Of a stretch of 25,798 bases of DNA, positions 20,404 to 25,798 are shown piece after piece; position 1 is the stretch's first letter; the number at the start of each line of letters is the position of its first letter. This DNA is from Parachlorella kessleri. Taxonomy: Eukaryota > Chlorophyta > Trebouxiophyceae > Chlorellales > Chlorellaceae. The notes under the pieces are model-generated. The model worked only from the letters and a program-made list of their open reading frames with translations, was not told the origin of the DNA and did not search any database. The stretch spans positions 1 through 25,798 of the forward strand of contig BBXU01000889.1 in assembly GCA_001598975.1 (NCBI GenBank), read 5' to 3'. The translations under genes were made by a program, and so were the position numbers.

Positions 20404-21083
20404 GGCCGCCAGCTGTGTTGCACTGGCTTGCGTTCTGGCAGGGACCGGCGGGCCTCACGGATTCGGCACAGACACCCAACCCAACTCGCTGCTACGAGGC
20501 TGCAGCGGGCGAAAACATGTGATGCCACACACACGCCACTCCACCGCCTGCAGCAGGCAGAAGAGGTGCGATAAAGCCAAGGGAGAGAGCCCCAGCGACA
20601 ATGATTGTGCTAGCAGTACACATGACGAACCTCGCGGCCTCTGCAGGGCAGGAACCCCGTATGCAGCAAGGTAACGAACCACGAGGTGATATGCCAGACG
20701 CAACAAGGCGGGGCTCGACGCTCAAGTGTTCAGCATCCTGCCAGCGAGGATTTTGGTAGCACTTAGCAAACGCCAAGTCTCCCTTACCCACCCACGCACC
20801 TGGTGGGTCGACAAACTTCACCCTCGGCAAGCAAAAGTGCAAGACTGCCTCCCTTCGGAGTCGGTGCACAGATCTCGAATCGGAGGTGGGGATTTTGTGT
20901 AGAGGAAATGTCTTGCATTGAGAGAGAAGGGGTTTTCCAACCGTGAATCTTGGACAGTGTGGAAGGGGAAACAAGCAGGGTTTCGAGTCATCTTCTTCCT
21001 CGAATAAGATCACTCCAATCAACAACGATATGTACTGGTTTACCAGCCTCACAGCTGCTAGCCTGGCCACCTTTTGACAGGAT
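20404..21083. promoter_or_regulatory. Divergent region between the RING gene and the glycosyltransferase gene
   Basis: It must contain the glycosyltransferase promoter and the 5' end of the RING gene. The minus strand has open, partly protein-like stretches, such as 20714-20648 reading LRLAYHLVVRYLAAYG and a frame at about 20919-20802 starting MQDISSTQNP. I could not link these to the RING exon at 20403 with matching phases, so they stay unassigned. Confidence 0.4.
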
Positions 21084-23658
21084 ATGGACAGGGAGCAAAG
21101 GCCCCCAGCCCATGACTACCCCGGTGAGCTTGGCAGAGAGTGCAACCACGATGCAAAACCTTACGGTATCTCGAACCACATTCCTGCCACGTAGTACCCC
21201 TAGTGCTTGTCAAGTGTGGCTTGTGAAGGTGTCCTGCTCACCCTCCTTGTCCTGCGCAGATGTTCACCAGCTGGGAAGGGGGCAGCTTTACATCAGGCTC
21301 CTGTTCCTGACGGTGGGGTTCTTGCTTGTTGGGGAGGCTATGCTGCACCCGCTGCTCAAGCAAGGAGCACACGAGTCAGTGGTACGTCAGGTCTGACCTA
21401 GTGTTCAACAATGCGCAAGTGCCACTTCACTGCTCCATCCATGCTGCACCAGGGCACTTGCCACCTTGAGGTACTTGCAGGTGCCTTTACATAACCAGCC
21501 AACTGTAGATATTAACGATACTGTCCTATATGGGCCCTTCAAGAGCCAGTAACGAACTTCCTCTGTCTTTTTGGGCCCTTGACGACCTTGTAGTGGACGC
21601 CACCTGGCGCTGCAGGAGCGGAGGTTCCTTCGGAGTTCCCATGCCATGGGACGCAAGAGAGTTTCTCCCAGGAAAGGCCCATTTGAGGTGCTCTCCCTTC
21701 CTGGACCTGTTGTGGCCGTTGCTGGACCATCCTTGGCAGCGGGCGTCGTACATCCAGCAGAGGAAACCGATGCCGACCAATGGCTGCACTTTGAGAACGC
21801 TATTGGGAGCAGCGCCATAGCACCGCCGGAACCAGAGCCAGCAGCAGGAGAGTCAGCGCACAGGCTTACCAGCGCCAGCACACTGCCAGCGGCCAAACAG
21901 CCAGCTGCCGCTGGGAGCAGTCGCTGCCAGCGGCTGCTGTGGTTCATGTGCCTGGGACCCTCGCCCAGTGCGGAGCAGCGGCGGCAAGTGCGTGCGGCGG
22001 TGCTGTCAGCACAGCAGCATGCGCCTTCCCTGCTGCCAGTGCTGGTTCATGCCGGCGCCTCGGAGCGCCTTGCGGACTGGCTGGTGGGCCGGGGAGGGGT
22101 GGCGGTGCATCACGAGCTGTCATTCCTCGGCTTGCTGAAGGAAGTGAGGGAGGCACGCCTCAGGAACGGGCTGCTGCGGCACCAGGTAGGGACGTGCTAA
22201 GAGCTTGCAGGGTTCTGTAGCGCCTGTGGGCGACTGCAGAGTTGGGGTCCATGGTCTGAAGCTGCTGTGGTAGTGCTGAAGAATAGGACGCAGTTGGGTT
22301 GCCTGAGGGCATCACTCGATGTACTGATGCCCGTACGTGTGGATACAGGTGTGTGTATACAGGTACCACAAGCGTACTTGGTGTCGCTTGTACCGTCCAT
22401 ATGCCAAAGACACCACTGCTGCAGCCCTGCACCGTCCAGCTCAAAGATGACTCTTTGCCCAGAGCTTGAGAGGCCCGGTAGGTCAGGTGTAACAGCCTCT
22501 GTGACTCGCTTTGTGGCTGCAGGGCGGCTTCATGCGCCTGGATATCCCTATAGTGGTGGAGCGCCTTGTACAGGAGGGCATGGTGGACCTGCACAACGTA
22601 TCTGCTAGCTATGCCCTGTGCACAGACACGGATGTGCTATTCATGGGCAGCACATTTGCCGCCAATAAGGGCAGCACTGGACTTGGCACATCTGGGGAAC
22701 CGCAGCCCCAGCAGAGGAGGCAGCAGCAGCAGCTCGTGCTGCAACAACGCCAGCAAGCCCTCCTAGCCCAGCCGTCATTGTGGCATGGAGCCCACGATAC
22801 AAGCAAAAGTAGCACCAGCCGTGGCAGAAGGAGTCGCATTGGCGGTGACAGCGGCCGCAGCGGTGACATCACATCTTGCAGCATACCCGCTCCGCAGCTG
22901 ATGATGCTGGGCCGAGAGAGGCAGCATGGTGTTCCCTGGGACACGGGGGTGATGCTAGTGAACATGGATGCGCTACGCTTAGCCCGGCCGGCTTTGCTGC
23001 GGTTTGGCAAGGAGGCGGGGTGGGACTTCCAAGGATGGGAGCAAGGTCTGTTGCAGGGCAGTGCTGTCAGCCTGGGTGCGTGCATCCTGGGTTGCAGTGC
23101 ACGCACGGCTGGTGCTATGAGCTTGACGGTGTGATGTGTCAGGTGCACAACGTGGCCTTTTTCAAACTGTTGTATCAGTTGGAATTGGGGGTGCTGCAAG
23201 AATGACAGCTACACCGGGAGTGCATCTGCCAAGCGATAAAGGTGGAGAGGGAGAGTCGAGGGTGTGTTGAAGACTCCCCTTGTGCCGTTGCAGGGCTCAT
23301 CAACGGCTTCCTGCGCGCCCACAGCCCGGCCTTAGAGGTCTTGCCTGACACTCTAAGCTGGAAGCCCTATTGGGGTCGTCCCGCCCCTGAAGCTTCGCTA
23401 CTCAGCCTCTCGGGCGGGACCCTGCTGCTGCACTGGCTGGGGCCCAAGCCTGCCCACGCCAGGTGCATGTGCTGCTACCAGCAGAACCGCAGCAGCTGGG
23501 GTTCGGCGTGGGGCGTGGGCTGCGGTTGCAGCCGGGTGCCCTTCAAGTCGATCTTCCAGATGAGCCCTGACAAGGGGCAGCTGTACTGGCAGGCACTGGC
23601 CGCGTATGAGGGCTACCTAGAGAGGGACGACGCTCCTCAGGAGTGGACGGGCAGCTGA
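21084..23658 (+). CDS. Type II membrane glycosyltransferase, GT-A fold, GT8-like
   Basis: Five exons join in phase: 21084-21123, 21260-21381, 21616-22185, 22523-23045 and 23294-23658, giving 539 residues. A short N-terminus (MDREQRPPAHDYP), then one hydrophobic segment at about 24-38 (YIRLLFLTVGFLLVG), gives the type II topology of Golgi enzymes. A P/A-rich stem (about 95-150) leads to the catalytic domain, starting near LLWFMCLGPSPS. It has a metal-binding DxD motif, CTDTDVLF (Asp279, Asp281), a WDTGVMLVN strand (383-391), the DTLSWKPYW region, and HWLGPKP (465-471), which fits the HxxGxKP nucleotide-binding motif of GT8. The nucleotide-sugar donor and acceptor cannot be told. About 75 residues, rich in Q and then S/R/G, are inserted between the DxD and WDTGV motifs. 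The donor at 23045 (AAG|GTCTGT) is weak; it was chosen because it keeps WEQ-GLINGF. Confidence 0.87.
22649..22888 (+). repeat. Low-complexity insertion inside the glycosyltransferase domain
   Basis: Residues of about 287-366 of the glycosyltransferase: a G/S/T stretch, a Q-rich block (about 22703-22756), then S/R/G-rich sequence. It has no splice sites of good quality at its ends, so it is probably translated. Chlorophyte proteins often carry such insertions in surface loops. Confidence 0.75.
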
Positions 23659-24705
23659 GGGTGGCAAGAAGGCGAAATGAACTTATGGTGCGGCTAGAGG
23701 CAGGCAATCACCCAGTTCAGCTGATGGAGTTTGGCCAGCTTGTTTGCAACCCTACAGAGTTGCCTGGCGTCATGGTGAAGCAGAAATGCCTGTAGCGGTG
23801 CACTCGTCCGGCTGCCTGCGGGTGCTGTGAGATTGTCTGGTGGTGTGCGTGAGGTCAGCAGGCCTTGTCTCTGCCAGCCTTAGCTATGGTTTTTGGCAGC
23901 CACATGCTCGTGTATTTTGCTCCGCTGGTACTGAACATGGATGTGTATTGCTGACCTCCAATGATGATAGTCTGACACTCAACACTACGTTCCCTGCATG
24001 GCCATTGCTATGCGTAAGTGGCAGCGAGATTTGACAGTGACGACATTTCTGCTGTTTAGTATAAACTCCCATCGACGCTTGACAATACGTCCCATCCAGC
24101 ATTATGAACATTTGCGGTGACTTCGTGGCCTGCGTGACGTGACTTGTCTCCCAAAGTGTAGGGGTACTCCTTTCACATCTGCCCTGGGATCAGTTAACAT
24201 CCTGCAAACCTGTACTTTTAGTAAGTGTTTTAGCGCCTGACAGATTCTGTTTTGGGGTGTAACCCCTTGGGTTAAGAGGTGCGGTGGAAGGCTGATTGTT
24301 TTATTATTAATACATTAGTGGCCCGGTGCACAAGAATACAACCACCGGTTGAAGGCTGTTTCATCCCTTGGTTGTTTGACTAATGTCTGTGCCGGGGGCA
24401 CTCTCTGTGGCTAAGTCTGGCTTTAAGTCAGCGAGCGACCCCCATCCTTCCCATTTTATCATATGCTTGACACGATTTGGTGTAGGTGTCAACAACCCCT
24501 CCAAGGGACGGAATCTTACCAAAGGCGCCAAGATACCAGATGCGGGCCGGTCACAGCCCCCACCATCATTCCATAGCGAGGAGCATCGCGCATGTCGACA
24601 CAGGTTTTGATCAGGTTCTGCCTCCCTTATATCTTACAGTTGCGTCGCTAACATTCTTCTTTCGCTATCTGGGACGGAGGGCGCCTGCGGTGAAAAAGGG
24701 GTGCT
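23659..24705. other. 3' UTR of the glycosyltransferase gene and promoter of the right SDR
   Basis: No coding exon is seen in either strand. TGTAA at 24258-24262, about 600 bases after the stop, is a good poly(A) candidate. The remaining roughly 440 bases before the next start should hold the SDR promoter; no clear element was recognised. Confidence 0.6.
24254..24266 (+). promoter_or_regulatory. TGTAA poly(A) signal within a small hairpin
   Basis: GGGGT, loop GTA, ACCCC: the poly(A) motif TGTAA is embedded in a perfect five-base-pair stem, about 600 bases downstream of the glycosyltransferase stop. Confidence 0.5.
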
Positions 24706-25634
24706 ATGCCCGGTGTCATGTTGACAGGCAAAACGATAGCTATAACAGGGGCCAATAGAAGTATAGGGCTTGAGGTGAGGCCCCAGCCTCCCACCTGACC
24801 CCACACCAGTCTGGAAGGCGCCCCCACAAGTGGCACAACTATAAGCGCTCTTATTGTTTGAACATCGCGCCCTGCAGCTGACCAAGCAGCTATTACGGAA
24901 AGGCAATGCTGTGATAGCAACCACACGGAGTCTTTCCCGAGCAGAAGAGCTGCAGCAGCTGGCCAGCCAGAGTGAGGGGAGGCTGACTATTACTGAGCTG
25001 GATGTGGCCTCTTCCACGTCTATCGAGGTAAGCCTAAACAGGTAGGGAGTGGTTTTGTGCGGTGCCTTACTGCCCTGGGAACTGGCAATAATGCTGTGCG
25101 GTTGCTCCGATGGGTGTTTGCAGTGGGCGCATTGGTGGGTGGACAGCTTCGATACTTATTCCTTACAAATGCTCGCCTGTTACTTGCTAGCTCTCCTATG
25201 TGCCCCTATACTCCTGACTGGCTAATACGCCATACAGAGCATCCCTTGTACACCACCCTGCCAGATCCAAGTTTATTAAAACGCTGGCAGCCCTACGTGC
25301 CACCATTGACATGTACAGTGACCATGTGGCGCGGCAGGCCTCTTGACAAGCTCACCCAGCCTATGGGGCTGTACACCAATTGCCCCACAATTCCAGCACC
25401 GCCATGCCCCGCCCACAGGCTTGGGCAGCCTCCCTCAAGCCTGCAGTTAGCCACTTGGACCTTGTGATCAATAACGCCGGCATCGTGCGGAGGGCTGGCC
25501 TTGCCGACGTGACGGCTGCTGACATGCTCGACTGCTTTGTGACGAATACCATTGGGCCACTACTAGTCACTCAGCAGCTGCATAAGCAGGGGCTGCTAAG
25601 GGCCGAGTCAATGGTGGCCCAGATCACGTCTAAG
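24706..25634 (+). CDS. Short-chain dehydrogenase/reductase, paralogue of the left SDR (cut by the window edge)
   Basis: Three exons are visible: 24706 (or 24718)-24774, 24878-25027 and 25419-25634; the fourth and later exons lie beyond the window. It shares the CsgA-like SDR pattern: LTGKTIAITGAN, a 50-codon second exon, ELDVAS, LVINNAG, and a stretch TNT-GPLLVTQQLHK that is nearly identical to the left copy. By eye, 30 of 50 residues in exon 2 are identical. Two differences stand out. The cofactor motif reads TGANRSIG, with Ser in place of the middle Gly. The third exon here (216 bases) covers what is split over exons 3 and 4 (42+177) in the left copy. Catalytic Ser, Tyr and Lys lie past the edge. 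Two in-frame ATGs (24706 and 24718) can serve; a stop precedes the first at 24691. Confidence 0.9.
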
Positions 25635-25776
25635 GTATGGTGTGGGCAGCTAGAAGGGGTTTGCGTCATGCAAGGATGGAGAGCCCCTACAACAGTGTGG
25701 TTAGTGGCAGGAGGCCATACTGGACCATGCCGGCTATTTGACGTGTCAATGTATTATGACAGTTGTGAAAAAGAGT

Positions 25777-25797
25777 GGGGGGGGGGGGGGGGGGGGG
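25777..25797. repeat. Run of 21 G at the window end
   Basis: A pure G homopolymer followed by a single T ends the window, inside the intron that follows exon 3 of the right SDR. Such an end is typical of an assembly that stopped at a homopolymer. Confidence 0.9.
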
Positions 25798-25798
25798 T

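Noticed and set aside
20492..21070. Open minus-strand frame of 192 codons upstream of the RING gene
   Set aside because: Parts look protein-like, but no combination of donors and acceptors linked it in phase to the RING exon at 20403, and no domain was recognised. Kept only as possible unresolved 5' exons.
23150..23204. Possible small exon VHNVAFFKLLYQLELG in the glycosyltransferase gene
   Set aside because: Including it breaks the join WEQ-GLINGF, which matches the family layout, and the phases do not fit both neighbours.
1..25798. CRISPR arrays, transposons with terminal repeats, rRNA or tRNA genes
   Set aside because: I scanned by eye for regularly spaced repeats, transposase or reverse-transcriptase motifs, and tRNA-like T-loops. 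None was found; the only repeats are two-copy tandem duplications, homopolymers and short hairpins.

Overview
The window looks like nuclear DNA of a green alga, most likely a chlorophyte of the Chlamydomonas/Volvox/Haematococcus kind. It is GC-rich. Almost every gene is cut into many short exons by GT-AG introns of about 100-600 bases. TGTAA, the usual chlorophyte poly(A) signal, lies downstream of several stops. The sterol methyltransferase is of the plant/algal type. I saw no bacterial operons, CRISPR, rRNA or tRNA. No gene here is a single ORF; the models were built by joining exons by reading frame, splice signals and family resemblance.

Layout, left to right: (1) a BAP31-like ER membrane protein on the minus strand (265-1750); (2) NSE4, the kleisin of the SMC5/6 complex, on plus (2051-5720 or 5285); (3) a small heat-shock protein (HSP20/alpha-crystallin) on minus (6392-8793); (4) sterol C-24 methyltransferase SMT1/ERG6 on plus (9256-12916); (5) a short-chain dehydrogenase/reductase (SDR) on minus (13502-15809); (6) about 2 kb with no visible gene; (7) a C3HC4 RING-finger protein, probably an E3 ubiquitin ligase, on minus (17856-20403, start uncertain); (8) a type II membrane glycosyltransferase on plus (21084-23658); (9) the 5' part of a second SDR, a paralogue of gene 5 in opposite orientation, on plus (24706 to beyond the edge). 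The window ends in a 21-base G run.

The genes are largely arranged as divergent pairs sharing short promoters (genes 1/2, 3/4 and 7/8) and convergent pairs (2/3 and 4/5). They do not form one pathway. They are housekeeping genes: ER membrane, genome maintenance, proteostasis, sterol synthesis, redox metabolism, ubiquitination and Golgi glycosylation. I found no convincing undescribed multi-gene system. The points most worth a second look are gene-structure oddities: an SDR pair with a different intron count and a Gly-to-Ser change in the cofactor motif, a Q-rich insertion in the glycosyltransferase domain, GC-AG introns in the RING gene, an alternative basic tail on NSE4, a 4-base first coding exon, a 25-base microexon, and several hairpins in untranslated regions.
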